From NCBI RefSeq assembly GCF_002482385.1, contig NZ_DLFW01000041.1, positions 39,581-103,580 of the forward strand: 64,000 nucleotides of DNA, read 5' to 3'. Origin of the DNA: Dysgonomonas sp. UBA7710 (lineage in GTDB: Bacteria; Bacteroidota; Bacteroidia; Bacteroidales; Dysgonomonadaceae). The position numbers and the translations under genes were made by a program. Position 1 is the first letter of the stretch, and each line of letters opens with the position of its first letter. Under the pieces are notes generated by a model. It was not told the DNA's origin, did no database searches, and worked only from the letters and a program-made list of their open reading frames with translations. Of the stretch, positions 18,299-28,301 are shown in pieces.

Positions 18299-19545
18299 TC
18301 GTGAAAATCGTCGATTTGTTTGAGGAACCTAGCTATTAAAAAATCTATATCATGGGAAATCTGTAACTTTTGCCGGAATCGCTGGCAGGCAAAAGTGTGT
18401 ATCATTTCAGCTAATTGATGATAATTATGCTTCTGAAATACCCATTTGTCATATTCCGGTGATGACAGGTATTCTGTCGCACCCTGGCCTTCACAAATCA
18501 TAAAAGGAACGCCACATGCATAGGCCTCAGTAAATACACATCCAAATCCCTCATAGACAGACGGCAATACGAACAAGTCAAGCGTGTTGTAATAGGTGCA
18601 TAATTGAGAATGATCGACTTCTGAGTCGAATTGAATATACCTATTCAATCCTGCATCTGTCACATAATTTTTACATTTTTTCAATTCGGGACCACTCCCG
18701 ATAAAAGATACTTTAATATCTGTAAGCCCATGGTTATTAATCAATTCTTCTGTCGCTTTAATCAAAGTAATCTGATCTTTCAATGTCTGGAAATTTGCAA
18801 TACACCCTATTTTAAATAATCCCGTAGTTTGATTTTTCTTTAAAGGATAGAACTTATTTTTATCTACTCCATTATAAAGTACTATGGACCGGGCAATACG
18901 AGGAGACGACATACGCTTTATCCTTATCAATTTTTTAATATAGGGAACATAATCCTCCAACGGAGAAGCTGACGGAAACAGATGAAGATTATCATTTACA
19001 ATCTTACTGATTGATATATGAATATCTATATTTTCAAATAACCGTACATTCATCATAGCCCGAAACCATAAGTTAGGGAGCCAGGCAGATAATTTTCCAT
19101 TGAGTATCGTGAATGGGTCCCTGCTATGATGTTGTAGAAGAACCCTGATATGGGGGTATTGTTTTTTTAATGCTACCCCTAAAGCACCGAATGTAGATGT
19201 GTGACAATGCACATACTTAATTTGTTTACCCGGAATACCACATTTGTAAAAGGTTTTTAGAAACTTATGCGCATTGTAGGAGTTCAAAATCCCGTTGAAA
19301 AAATAAGACGGCATATTTCGCATGGGAAACAGATGAACTTTAATTCCTCCATATTCATATATCTCCTGTTTTTCATTACTCCGGCAGGGCGCAAACACAA
19401 CAACTTTGTACTCACTATTCCGGGCGATAGCCTGTACCTGATCATATATATAAGGGCCCCGAAACGATTCTCCCGACGGGAAAAAAGGGGTGATTACAAT
19501 GTAATATTTACCACTGTCTTGGGGAACGTCTGTAACCTTTTGCAT
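18295..19545 (-). CDS. Family 4 glycosyltransferase
   Basis: A 416-residue GT-B enzyme. The N-terminus has YYIVITPFFPSGESFRGPYI, with a serine/glycine-rich loop. The C-terminal donor domain contains FKIGCIANFQTLKDQITLIK and the signature SVYEGFGCVFTEAYACGVPF with the paired glutamates. A mid-region DYVPYIKKLIRIKR is basic and may touch the membrane. It is coupled to wzy by a four-base overlap. The sugar transferred is unknown. Confidence 0.86.
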   Translation of the reverse strand: MQKVTDVPQDSGKYYIVITPFFPSGESFRGPYIYDQVQAIARNSEYKVVVFAPCRSNEKQEIYEYGGIKVHLFPMRNMPSYFFNGILNSYNAHKFLKTFYKCGIPGKQIKYVHCHTSTFGALGVALKKQYPHIRVLLQHHSRDPFTILNGKLSAWLPNLWFRAMMNVRLFENIDIHISISKIVNDNLHLFPSASPLEDYVPYIKKLIRIKRMSSPRIARSIVLYNGVDKNKFYPLKKNQTTGLFKIGCIANFQTLKDQITLIKATEELINNHGLTDIKVSFIGSGPELKKCKNYVTDAGLNRYIQFDSEVDHSQLCTYYNTLDLFVLPSVYEGFGCVFTEAYACGVPFMICEGQGATEYLSSPEYDKWVFQKHNYHQLAEMIHTFACQRFRQKLQISHDIDFLIARFLKQIDDFHE

Positions 19546-19556
19546 AGAATAAACAA

Positions 19557-20549
19557 CTACCGAATAAGTTTACGGGCTATATCTTTAGCATAATCAATCA
19601 AATGGCGGAATGTTAAAGTCCATGAAATACCGGGTTTGTCTGATGCCAGTAGCGACTTTATATCCCGTGTATATCCATCGTTAATAGTTTTAATATATAG
19701 TACTTCAGATTTTAATATGTCAAGTTGCCAGCTTTCGACTTTTTTTATTAACCCCGTTAAGTATATACAATACAATATATTACGACAAATATTGTAAGAA
19801 AATTCTTCGACACAGTTTTCAGAAATATATTTATTATATTTAATACGAAGTTGAATCATGTTTTCGATATAGTTCTGAATTTTAGCAATGAGAGAAGCTT
19901 GTTTTGAATGTGAAATTGAATTTTGTAATATACGATAACGGTAGATTTTTTCCGAACATCTCAAAACAGAACATGATTTCTCGCTAAATAAAGAAGTAAG
20001 GAAACAGATATCCTGCCCCAATTTTAAGTTTTCCTCAAACCTTATTGAGCCGATAAGATCCTTCTTGTATAATTTCCCCCATATTGAGCATAATGTATTA
20101 TAAGTCAGTACATCTCTTAGCATTTGATCGCCGGAAGTTATTTTATCAGGGAAAACAGGCCGTTTATAGTTGTAATCTTTGCCATTCTCATGCATGCCTT
20201 GACATTCACCACAAACAAGCTCAGCTTCAGTAATAGCTAATTTGTCAAATAATATTCGTAATGCATCTGGTGTTAGCATATCGTCCGAATCTACAAAAAA
20301 TATGTATTCTCCATTAGCCTTCTCCAAACCTATATTCCTCGCACGACATGCGCCCCGGTTTTCCGTCCTGACATATATAATACGGTTATCTGTATGGGCA
20401 TAGCCCTGACATATATCACCGGAAGAGTCAGTGCTGCCGTCATTAACTAGAAATAATTCCCAGTTTGTATATGTTTGTTCCAGTATAGATTCTATACATT
20501 CGACAATATATTTTTCTACATTATATACTGGTACTATAATTGAAATCAT
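19557..20549 (-). CDS. Family 2 glycosyltransferase
   Basis: A 330-residue GT2 enzyme of the classic capsule type: MISIIVPVYNVEKYIVECIE, VNDGSTDSSGDIC, ENRGACRARNIGLEKANGEY and the metal-binding FFVDSDDML (about 86-94). The C-terminal third is long, helical and lower in conservation. It is preceded by the GT11 gene with an 18-base gap and followed 11 bases later by a GT4 gene, so it is mid-operon. It probably adds an internal sugar of the repeat unit. Confidence 0.87.
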   Translation of the reverse strand: MISIIVPVYNVEKYIVECIESILEQTYTNWELFLVNDGSTDSSGDICQGYAHTDNRIIYVRTENRGACRARNIGLEKANGEYIFFVDSDDMLTPDALRILFDKLAITEAELVCGECQGMHENGKDYNYKRPVFPDKITSGDQMLRDVLTYNTLCSIWGKLYKKDLIGSIRFEENLKLGQDICFLTSLFSEKSCSVLRCSEKIYRYRILQNSISHSKQASLIAKIQNYIENMIQLRIKYNKYISENCVEEFSYNICRNILYCIYLTGLIKKVESWQLDILKSEVLYIKTINDGYTRDIKSLLASDKPGISWTLTFRHLIDYAKDIARKLIR

Positions 20550-20567
20550 AGGATTATACTATTCTGT

Positions 20568-21461
20568 TTAATTATCAAATCTTAACCAGTCACAAGGCAC
20601 CACTTCGTCGCCCGGGTTTCCTATAAACCATTTTCTTGGAGATATAACTATTTTAGCGGGATTTTGGTTAAGCCATGCACCCCACCAGCTGAAACTACTG
20701 TTGGCTATAATATTGTGAGTGCAATGAGCCATCAAAATCAAATCTTTAAATGAATCTTCTCCTTGATTCCAATCCACATATTCACAATCGCATCCAATAA
20801 GGAGATTCTCCTTAACCCAAGGAATATCATCGGAAAATATTACAAATACAGGATTATGATATTTTATTTTAAAATAAGAGATTGCACGTTGATAATATTC
20901 TGTACCATGGAAAACATTATACAAAGGGAGACCGATGTAATCCCCTCTGCGAATATGCAAACTGATAGTCTCATATTTTTTTATTCGGGCAAGAAGTCCG
21001 TCATTATCCGCTCCCAAAGAAGCATATTGCATCAAGTTCTTTTGTAATTCTTCTTTTACCACAGAAGTAAACATGTCATTTTGAAAAAATCCGGCAAATA
21101 TCATTTTTTGATTATTATCAATAATCTTTGCCATTTTATTGGGGGTAATTATAGCTGAATTATAAAAAGTCTTATACCCTAACAATTTATACCATGCTAT
21201 TCTGGCTATCCGATGTGCCTTAGACTCTTTTTTATTATAAGACTTCCGATAATATTCAGCGGTATTGATTTTCTCCACAAAATCTGTGGAAAAAATTTTT
21301 TGAATCTCAATTCCATTATGAAAGTGATTGTAGCAATATTGACCAAAATCGGGAATAATTTTCACTTCGGGGAAATTTTTCTCTATATAGAGCATTGTTG
21401 CATATTGGAATAACTGATTACCCAGACCTCCCCTATATATAAATCTTATAGTTTTTTCCAT
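20568..21461 (-). CDS. GT11 alpha-1,2-fucosyltransferase-like enzyme
   Basis: A 297-residue GT11 protein. It has the N-terminal FIYRGGLGNQLFQYA, the GDP-fucose-binding motif LHIRRGDYIG (HxRRGDY) and the C-terminal ANSSFSWWGAWLN. These are the three family blocks and length is typical. GT11 members usually transfer fucose in alpha-1,2 linkage; some use other GDP-6-deoxy sugars. It overlaps the flippase gene by 16 bases. No GDP-fucose synthesis genes lie in the locus, so the donor must be made elsewhere or by salvage. The product may carry a host-like fucosylated motif; this is inference. Confidence 0.87.
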   Translation of the reverse strand: MEKTIRFIYRGGLGNQLFQYATMLYIEKNFPEVKIIPDFGQYCYNHFHNGIEIQKIFSTDFVEKINTAEYYRKSYNKKESKAHRIARIAWYKLLGYKTFYNSAIITPNKMAKIIDNNQKMIFAGFFQNDMFTSVVKEELQKNLMQYASLGADNDGLLARIKKYETISLHIRRGDYIGLPLYNVFHGTEYYQRAISYFKIKYHNPVFVIFSDDIPWVKENLLIGCDCEYVDWNQGEDSFKDLILMAHCTHNIIANSSFSWWGAWLNQNPAKIVISPRKWFIGNPGDEVVPCDWLRFDN

Positions 21462-22978
21462 GCTATTACTTTTTTAAATAACAAATTTTTAACTGCGAGT
21501 CTTTCTTTATATGTGAGGCCAATAGCTAATATTATAAATATTAAAACAGCCCATGACGATACGACAGACAATATTAAATTACCTAAAACCGAATAATGAA
21601 AATTACTTATTATAAGATAACTAATCCATAAGCTACTTACCAAAACAACCAAGGTCGTAAAACATTCATTTCTGATAAATGACACTACTTCAAAAACGAT
21701 ATTCTTTTTAAGAAAATATAAAGAATAACCTAATATTATAATCTGGGCGATAACCTTTGAAACCAGGATATATTCAAACGGCATTCCGATTTGGAGATAT
21801 AACCAGGCAACGGGGATAGAAATTATCCATAAAACAGAAGTCACAATCTGATACCGTTGAATTGCACCATGTGCCATTACAGCAGTCGAGAGAGGACCGA
21901 TTAAAGAATCGAGATAAACCGATACGATAGAGAACATACATAAAGTTCCTGTATTTACAGGAACATCTTTCAGCCATAATTTTAGTATGATATTCATTTC
22001 CAGGATAAGAGGAACGGCAAGAAAAAAAAGAAGATAGGAAGAAACTTTAGCACACATCCTGATTAATGATTGATAATCCTCTTTCTCGTTGCATGTTATT
22101 GCTTTTGTAATCTGTGGATTGAATGCTGTTTGTACATTTTGCATAAATCCGTATACATTTCCATTGACTTGGTTGGCAATTCCCATGGCAGCACTTGCTA
22201 CAGTACCTCCATAAATATTTATAAGCATATTATTTCCTTGAGAGACACCCATTACTGCCCCCATTTTCAGAATGTTCCAACCGGTGAAAGATACCATTTC
22301 TTTAAATAAATCCCCGTTCCATTGAAAATTATAGCGGCAGGTTGAAAATCGGATACGGCAATAAATTCGGTCAATTACGAATTTAATAATGGCAACAACT
22401 GCAAGAAATGCCGCGTAAAAAATCAAACGTTCAGAATCGGTTACAACAAGAAGCCACGCCACACCAAGTTTGAGCATCGCGCTGATTACACTGGACCACG
22501 CAAAATACGACATCTTCTCATAAGCGATAATGGAGCCTGTATAGGGTACATTTAATATACCCAAAACGCATGAAAGCAATGCCAGCTGATAAACCCAATT
22601 GGCAGCATGCATTTTCGCCGCAGGTATATTAAGTTGGGTATTTAAGAACCATAGCCCTATAGTTTCGGCAAATATCAGAATCACAAATGAAATAATCATA
22701 TGACAATTCATGCTCATAGAAAATACGTTCTTTGTTTCTATCATGTCATTCTTGCCTATAGAAACAGTCAGAAACCGCTGGGTGGAACCATTAAGAGCAT
22801 TATTGAAGAAGCTAAACAATACAGCCAGTCCACCAACTACGCTAAATATGCCAAAATCTTCTATTCCAAGATTCTCGAGAATAACCCGGCTGGTATATAG
22901 AGAAACTCCCATCATGAGCGTCATCCGCATATACAAGTAAATCGAGTTTTTAGCTATTCTTCTTTTGTCAGATCCCAT
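21446..22978 (-). CDS. wzx: Polysaccharide flippase (Wzx-like)
   Basis: A 510-residue integral membrane protein with about 12-14 helices of the MOP/polysaccharide transporter superfamily. The N-terminal NSIYLYMRMTLMMGVSLYTS and VLENLGIEDFGIFSVVGGL are typical of Wzx. The later FNPQITKAITCNEKEDYQSL loop is common in oligosaccharide flippases of Bacteroidetes. It moves undecaprenyl-linked repeat units from cytoplasm to periplasm. It sits between wzc (77-base gap) and the GT11 gene (16-base overlap). Confidence 0.87.
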   Translation of the reverse strand: MGSDKRRIAKNSIYLYMRMTLMMGVSLYTSRVILENLGIEDFGIFSVVGGLAVLFSFFNNALNGSTQRFLTVSIGKNDMIETKNVFSMSMNCHMIISFVILIFAETIGLWFLNTQLNIPAAKMHAANWVYQLALLSCVLGILNVPYTGSIIAYEKMSYFAWSSVISAMLKLGVAWLLVVTDSERLIFYAAFLAVVAIIKFVIDRIYCRIRFSTCRYNFQWNGDLFKEMVSFTGWNILKMGAVMGVSQGNNMLINIYGGTVASAAMGIANQVNGNVYGFMQNVQTAFNPQITKAITCNEKEDYQSLIRMCAKVSSYLLFFLAVPLILEMNIILKLWLKDVPVNTGTLCMFSIVSVYLDSLIGPLSTAVMAHGAIQRYQIVTSVLWIISIPVAWLYLQIGMPFEYILVSKVIAQIIILGYSLYFLKKNIVFEVVSFIRNECFTTLVVLVSSLWISYLIISNFHYSVLGNLILSVVSSWAVLIFIILAIGLTYKERLAVKNLLFKKVIAWKKL

Positions 22979-23055
22979 TGAAATAATTATCAGATACTAT
23001 ATTTACCCTGCAATATCCTTTCGCACTATTTTGAGCAATAGACCATTATGCAGTT

Positions 23056-25425
23056 TTATTCGTCGCCGTGAGCATACCCGTAGCGGATATATCCGTACCG
23101 CCCGTGCATATATTGCGTCCCATTAAGAAGTAAGACCATATTGTTGTATTGATCTTTCTGGTACATTTCTTCTATTTCTGGCAACATTCTTCGATCCAGT
23201 AAGCCTGCTCTGACCACGAATACCGTGATATCTGTCACTTTACCGACAATAGAAGCGTCTGTAACCATTTCTATGGGGGTACAGTCAAGGAAAATATAGT
23301 CGTATTTTTCTCTCAATTTATCAAGTAATTCCTGTAGTCTGTCATCTAATAAAAGTTCCACGGGATTAGGAGGAACCGTTCCTACCGGAATAATATCCAG
23401 GTTAGGATGGATTACACCTTTCCGTATTATTTGATCCGGATCGTCTATCATTTTTCCCAGATAGTTGGATATTCCGGACGAAGGAGTATTTATATAGGAA
23501 CTTAAAGATGCTTTTCTCATATCGAGATCTATTACAGCAACTTTCTTCCCTTTTATCGCCATACTTATGGCCAGATTTATTGCTGTAAATGTTTTTCCCG
23601 AACCGATATTGAAAGATGTGAACATGATAACCTTTTGATGCTTCTCTCCGTTTGTATTCAATATAAAATCAAGATTAGTGCGTATAACCCTGAATACTTC
23701 ATTCATGTAATCTTTCCTCCCTTCCCGGACAATTATATCATCCCTATCCTTCGATGATTTGTTTTTTAAAAATAGTTTCTTCCGACCGTTCATTATCTGA
23801 GGGATTTCACCTATAAAAGGCAAGGATAGCGAGGATAAATCTTTGCGCCCTCTGAGCGTTATACGCATATTTTCCAAAATAATTATAATAATAACCGGCA
23901 GTAAAAATCCGGTGGCAGCAGCAACCAGTAATATCGACGTTTTCCGGGGAGTTGTTGGAGACATATTACCGGATGGTGGTGTTATTATTTTTGTATTATA
24001 AACTGTAAAAGTCTGTGATAGCTGGTTTTCTTCCTGTTTTTGTAACAAGAAAAGATATAGAGCTTCTTTTACAGTTTGTTGCCTTTCTACCGAAAGAAGA
24101 TATTTTGCCTGCTCGGGGCTGGAAGCTATACGCTCATTGATTTTTGTCTCAGACTTTTGTATATTTTTTATTTGTGTGTCTAAAGTAACGAGCAGATTAT
24201 CAACAGACGATATAATGGCTTCACGCATAAAAAGAAGTGATTGTTTCATATCCAGCACCAACGGGTTATTGTCACTACTGTTTGCCTGCAAAGTATTTCG
24301 TTTAAGTAACAGTGTGTTATACTCGTTTATCTGTCCTTCGATGTTTGCACCCTCGATCCCCAGATTTGCCGGTAATAACATATCTTTTGTCCGTGAATCC
24401 TTCAGGCGGGAAAGAATATACTTAGCGATAGTATGTTGGGTATTAAGAGCCTGTATTTTAGCATCGTTTTCATTTGATCTTACCATATATAAGTTAGATG
24501 CCGCCTGGATATCCGGTATCAGGTTTTGACTCTTAAATCTCGATATACTGTCTTCTACCCCACCCAATTCCTTTTCGATGACATTTAAGCGTTCTTCTAT
24601 GAAAGATGATGTATTGACTGCGATTTGGGTCCTATCCTGAATCCAGTTTTTGTTATATACCGTAATCAGGGTATCCAGAATGTCTTCGGCCCGTTGAGCA
24701 GAAACATCGTTTAAGGAAATGTCTATGATGGTAGCATCATCATTGCTCAACCCGACATTCAATGCATTTGTATAATGATTGACAATGCTCCGGAGATCGG
24801 ATTTCGTAAATAATATCTGTTGATTATGATATTTCCCGGCATAAAAGGTGGTAGGATGTATCGTAATGTTGCCCAAAGGTGTATTCATCGGCTCCGATAA
24901 GTTAATTTCCTTGTCCGTAAAATCCAGCTCTTCCCCATTAAGGGTAAGATTGGATAACCTTGCCTTACTTTGAGGAAGCAGTTCGATTTGGAAAGAAAAA
25001 GATTCGTTTACATTTGCCGGGTCGGTAGAAACTATTACCGGAGAGTTTTTATATAAAGACCTGTTTCTGAAAAATCCCTTTACACTATAATCTTCATCCA
25101 GTTTCATACGCTGAACGACCTCCTGCATCAATAGCGGGGATTTGAATGTCAATATCTCATTATTGATGTTCGTATTGGATTTGAACAATCCCATATCAGA
25201 AAAGGTATTTATATTATCGGACAACATCCCTCCTTTGGAAGAATTATCTTTAATTAATACCGCTGCGGAACGTGTGTATACCGGAGGGGTTATTGCAATG
25301 TACAGGGATGCGGAAATCAGGCATACCGTTAAAGAAATGACGAACCAATGCCATTTCTCTACTGACATTTTCCATAAATCCTGTATCCGGATAAAATCTT
25401 CTTCTGTTTTTTTCTTCATTTTCAA
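23056..25425 (-). CDS. wzc: Wzc-like chain-length determinant fused to BY tyrosine kinase
   Basis: A 789-residue inner-membrane protein. The N-terminal Wzz domain has a first helix near WHWFVISLTVCLISASLYIA, a long periplasmic coiled-coil region (about 60-480), and a second helix near ILLVAAATGFLLPVIIIII (about 505-525). The cytoplasmic kinase has Walker A NIGSGKT (about 606-612), Walker A' VAVIDLDMR and Walker B YIFLDCTP (about 710-717). A C-terminal tyrosine cluster, YMHGRYGYIRYGY, is the autophosphorylation tail. It controls polymer length and export with Wza, encoded 34 bases upstream. The kinase is fused, as is usual in Bacteroidetes. Confidence 0.93.
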   Translation of the reverse strand: MKMKKKTEEDFIRIQDLWKMSVEKWHWFVISLTVCLISASLYIAITPPVYTRSAAVLIKDNSSKGGMLSDNINTFSDMGLFKSNTNINNEILTFKSPLLMQEVVQRMKLDEDYSVKGFFRNRSLYKNSPVIVSTDPANVNESFSFQIELLPQSKARLSNLTLNGEELDFTDKEINLSEPMNTPLGNITIHPTTFYAGKYHNQQILFTKSDLRSIVNHYTNALNVGLSNDDATIIDISLNDVSAQRAEDILDTLITVYNKNWIQDRTQIAVNTSSFIEERLNVIEKELGGVEDSISRFKSQNLIPDIQAASNLYMVRSNENDAKIQALNTQHTIAKYILSRLKDSRTKDMLLPANLGIEGANIEGQINEYNTLLLKRNTLQANSSDNNPLVLDMKQSLLFMREAIISSVDNLLVTLDTQIKNIQKSETKINERIASSPEQAKYLLSVERQQTVKEALYLFLLQKQEENQLSQTFTVYNTKIITPPSGNMSPTTPRKTSILLVAAATGFLLPVIIIIILENMRITLRGRKDLSSLSLPFIGEIPQIMNGRKKLFLKNKSSKDRDDIIVREGRKDYMNEVFRVIRTNLDFILNTNGEKHQKVIMFTSFNIGSGKTFTAINLAISMAIKGKKVAVIDLDMRKASLSSYINTPSSGISNYLGKMIDDPDQIIRKGVIHPNLDIIPVGTVPPNPVELLLDDRLQELLDKLREKYDYIFLDCTPIEMVTDASIVGKVTDITVFVVRAGLLDRRMLPEIEEMYQKDQYNNMVLLLNGTQYMHGRYGYIRYGYAHGDE

Positions 25426-25459
25426 AAAGCTTATTATGACAGGTAATCTACAGTTTATA

Positions 25460-26251
25460 TTATTTAAATATTAAAACGGCTAAAGTGGTTACAAAAGAGG
25501 CTATTGACATCCATAAAGAAACAGATTTCACATTATTGTCGTTGATGGTAGACTGTCCTGAGCGGGTACTGTTAGGCTCTATATATATTACATCATTTTG
25601 CCGGAGATAATATGCCGGAGATGAAAATGTTTCGGACGAGCGTAAGTCCATTTTATATGTAATACGGTTTCCATCCTTCTCCCTGATAACGAAAACACCA
25701 TTCCGTTTACCGTAAATAGTCAGATCGCCGGCCATACTTATGGCCTCGAGGAGTGTAATTTGATCTCTGTCTATACTATATTTACCGGGATTTTTTACTT
25801 CGCCTAATACGGATATTTTCAGATTCAGGAAATCGACCGTTACAACCGGATCATTTACCAGATTTTCATTTAAGAGTCTTTCCTTTATCATAGATGACAA
25901 TTGCTTCCTGTTGAATCCCGCAACGTGAATAGTCCCCAATACAGGGAAATCTATGTTACCACCCGAGTCGACGGTATAACCCAGTATCTGAGTGCCCGCA
26001 TTTTCATTTGAGGTTGTACTTCCTGCCTGATATGAAACTTTTGGCAGATTGAATAGAGTAGCAAGTTCGGGATTCTTGCTTGATACCACTATCGAAATCA
26101 AATCTTTGGGCATGACTTCTATATCAGAAGATTTAACAGTTGAAATATTTTGTCCTAAAGGAATATCCTGAAAATATGTAATATTTTTAGACGAATTACA
26201 TGATGAAAAGAATAAAATACAAATAGATAAAAAAAGCAATAAAGATCTCAT
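25460..26251 (-). CDS. wza: Wza-like polysaccharide export outer-membrane lipoprotein
   Basis: A 263-residue export protein. A lipobox is present at LLFLSICILFFSSC (C18). The Poly_export domain runs about 35-125 (SDIEVMPKDLISIVVSSKNP, VNDPVVTVDFLN) and one SLBB module about 130-205 (ISVLGEVKNPGKYSIDRDQI). A single C-terminal hydrophobic segment (MSIASFVTTLAVLIF) probably spans the outer membrane. It is shorter than E. coli Wza, as is normal in Bacteroidetes. It forms the export channel coupled to Wzc. Confidence 0.9.
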   Translation of the reverse strand: MRSLLLFLSICILFFSSCNSSKNITYFQDIPLGQNISTVKSSDIEVMPKDLISIVVSSKNPELATLFNLPKVSYQAGSTTSNENAGTQILGYTVDSGGNIDFPVLGTIHVAGFNRKQLSSMIKERLLNENLVNDPVVTVDFLNLKISVLGEVKNPGKYSIDRDQITLLEAISMAGDLTIYGKRNGVFVIREKDGNRITYKMDLRSSETFSSPAYYLRQNDVIYIEPNSTRSGQSTINDNNVKSVSLWMSIASFVTTLAVLIFK

Positions 26252-26315
26252 AAAATTTTATACTTAATAAATGTTCAACTATTATTTAATGAATATCACT
26301 GATATATGATATATT

Positions 26316-27446
26316 CTAAAAGTCACAGGTTTCGACTGTTTCTGTAAAGTGTTTTTTACGGATTTTCATTGTTATCACCATATGCATGACAGTCCATAAT
26401 ACAATATCAAAAATTAGCAAAAAATTGATATTTACATAAGGAGCTAACAGTATATTACCTGTTCCAAAAAATATAGAGATTAAAAGTATTATTGTCATTG
26501 TAGACTTCTGGGATAAGCCTAAATCCAGAAACTTATGATGAATATGGTTCTTATCCGGTTTAAAAGGATTGCGCCGGCAACGGAGCCGATGTATAATCAC
26601 CCTTATCGCATCGAACATAGGGACGATAAGTAATGAGAATGCTATTACAATAGCATGCGGTATCTGTACTTGTATTATTTCCGGCTCGATGTAGCATAAT
26701 TTTATCGTAAACACAGAAAGCAACATCGCTATAGTAAGAGAGCCCCCATCTCCCATAAAAATTTTTCGCCCCCTTTTCACGTTCCCAAATACATTATAAT
26801 AAAAAAACGGGACGAGCATTCCAAATGCGATAAAAGCCTGTATGCAATAGAACCATAAGTGAAGGTACATAAATATGCAACCATAAAAAAGAAATGCAAT
26901 CATACTCAATCCGGAAGCCAGACCATCAATTCCATCAATGAGATTTATGGCATTGAGAATAAAAATTATGATAAATACAGTAAGAGGTATACCATAATAT
27001 AATGAAATATCATAAATACCAAGAATACCATATAAATTGTTTATCCATAAACCGGAGGCAATAAAAACAGAAGCGACAAAAACCTGCATGGCAAGCTTTT
27101 GCCGATATTGCAAACCGACTAAATCGTCTGCAATGCCGGTAAGGTACAATATTATGGTACAACATAATGTCAATATCCATTCTTTCACAGATTCAATGCC
27201 AATAAAAATATCCAGTGTGTCTCTGAAAATAATATAAGCATATAAAAATGAGGCAGATACAAGCATAAACGTTGGAAAGAATGCAACACCGCCCAGCCGG
27301 GGAACAATACCTATATGTACCTTCCTTTCATCTATGATATCAAATAGTTTTTTCTTAAGTGCTATAAATCGGATTTGAGGTATAAGAAACCACGATGAAA
27401 GCAAACTAATGGTAAAAGGCAAAAAACAATAAATACATAATTCCAT
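26316..27446 (-). CDS. WecA/TagO/MraY-family polyprenyl-phosphate sugar-1-phosphate transferase
   Basis: A 376-residue integral membrane enzyme with about ten helices. Catalytic motifs are TGIADDLVGL (the conserved DD pair), NAINLIDGIDGLASGL, MGDGGSLTIAM and the cytoplasmic NHIHHKFLDLGLS with the HxxH-type histidines. It should start the repeat unit by transferring a HexNAc-1-phosphate to undecaprenyl phosphate. MraY itself is unlikely because the locus is capsular and the HIHH motif favours the WecA/WbpL group. Gaps of 47 and 64 bases separate it from upxY and wza. Confidence 0.87.
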   Translation of the reverse strand: MELCIYCFLPFTISLLSSWFLIPQIRFIALKKKLFDIIDERKVHIGIVPRLGGVAFFPTFMLVSASFLYAYIIFRDTLDIFIGIESVKEWILTLCCTIILYLTGIADDLVGLQYRQKLAMQVFVASVFIASGLWINNLYGILGIYDISLYYGIPLTVFIIIFILNAINLIDGIDGLASGLSMIAFLFYGCIFMYLHLWFYCIQAFIAFGMLVPFFYYNVFGNVKRGRKIFMGDGGSLTIAMLLSVFTIKLCYIEPEIIQVQIPHAIVIAFSLLIVPMFDAIRVIIHRLRCRRNPFKPDKNHIHHKFLDLGLSQKSTMTIILLISIFFGTGNILLAPYVNINFLLIFDIVLWTVMHMVITMKIRKKHFTETVETCDF

Positions 27447-27493
27447 ATTTTTCTACATTTTTTGAAAGTATCCGGTTAAAATGTACACTTTAA

Positions 27494-28072
27494 TTACTGG
27501 CCATCGATCTTTTCTAAAAGAGATGGATGGATATGCGCACTTACAACAGCAATCACGCCATCGATATTAACCATAATCCGCCTGTCACGTTTTATTCTGA
27601 CGATAGTACCTTCCACCCCTTTAAAAATACCATTTATAACTCTCACCCGGGTACCATTTCTCAATACCGGAGCAATATGTGTTAAATAGAGTGTTTGTTC
27701 ATTCTGAGTATTAGATATAGCAATAAAATGTTTCATTTGGTCATCAGGAACAATAATTGGCATTTTCCTTGCTTTATCAATTATGTACCGGATTGGAATA
27801 CTACTCTCTAATTCCCTCTTTAAAATATCGAGAGTAGAACGGTTGGTATGAATGAAAATAAGATTACGGATTGCAGGTAATAGTTCTTTTTTAGTTTTCC
27901 CTTTCTTAATGATTTCCGTCAGTTTTAAAGGAACGAAACTTTCTGTTTTTATGGTATCCAAATATGCTTTCAATTTGATTTCTCTACCATAAGTAACTCT
28001 AATGGCGAACCATTCGTATGACTCTTTTTTTTTGACTGACATACTTAACAAAATAACATACCTTGGGGACAC
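27494..28072 (-). CDS. upxY: UpxY-type NusG-like transcription antiterminator
   Basis: First gene of the capsule operon, 192 residues. An NGN domain occupies about residues 15-115 (YEWFAIRVTYGREIKLKAYL, NLIFIHTNRST) and a KOW motif about 140-170 (RNGTRVRVINGIFKGVEGTI). In Bacteroides, UpxY proteins act on their own operon leader to prevent early termination. The better start may be the internal methionine 11 (28042), because MSVKKKESYEWF matches UpxY N-termini and the first ten residues look like leader. No UpxZ homologue follows. The candidate promoter at 28273 gives a leader of about 200 bases. Confidence 0.88.
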   Translation of the reverse strand: MSPRYVILLSMSVKKKESYEWFAIRVTYGREIKLKAYLDTIKTESFVPLKLTEIIKKGKTKKELLPAIRNLIFIHTNRSTLDILKRELESSIPIRYIIDKARKMPIIVPDDQMKHFIAISNTQNEQTLYLTHIAPVLRNGTRVRVINGIFKGVEGTIVRIKRDRRIMVNIDGVIAVVSAHIHPSLLEKIDGQ

Positions 28073-28272
28073 CCCGATATTGATATTATCGGATCAATTT
28101 GATTATGAGTAAATTAAAAATTGAATATATAGCAAATTTGCACTATCCAGTAACAAATTTCCTCTACGTGTATAATAAAAAGATTCCTTTGCTAATTCTT
28201 ACCCCTTCCCAAAAATAAGGATGTTTAGCCGTTAAAAAATAATCATTTAGTTCATGACTTGAAGCCCTTATA

Positions 28273-28301
28273 CAAATCTAAGAGACATTTTATTATACAA
28301 A
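28273..28301 (-). promoter_or_regulatory. Candidate promoter of the capsule operon
   Basis: The minus strand has TTTG (28301-28298), 17 bases, then TAGATTTG (28280-28273), matching both phylum promoter boxes. Transcription would begin near 28266 and give a leader of about 195 bases before upxY, suitable for UpxY-dependent antitermination. No inverted repeats flanking it were found, so there is no evidence for an invertible promoter. Confidence 0.5.
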
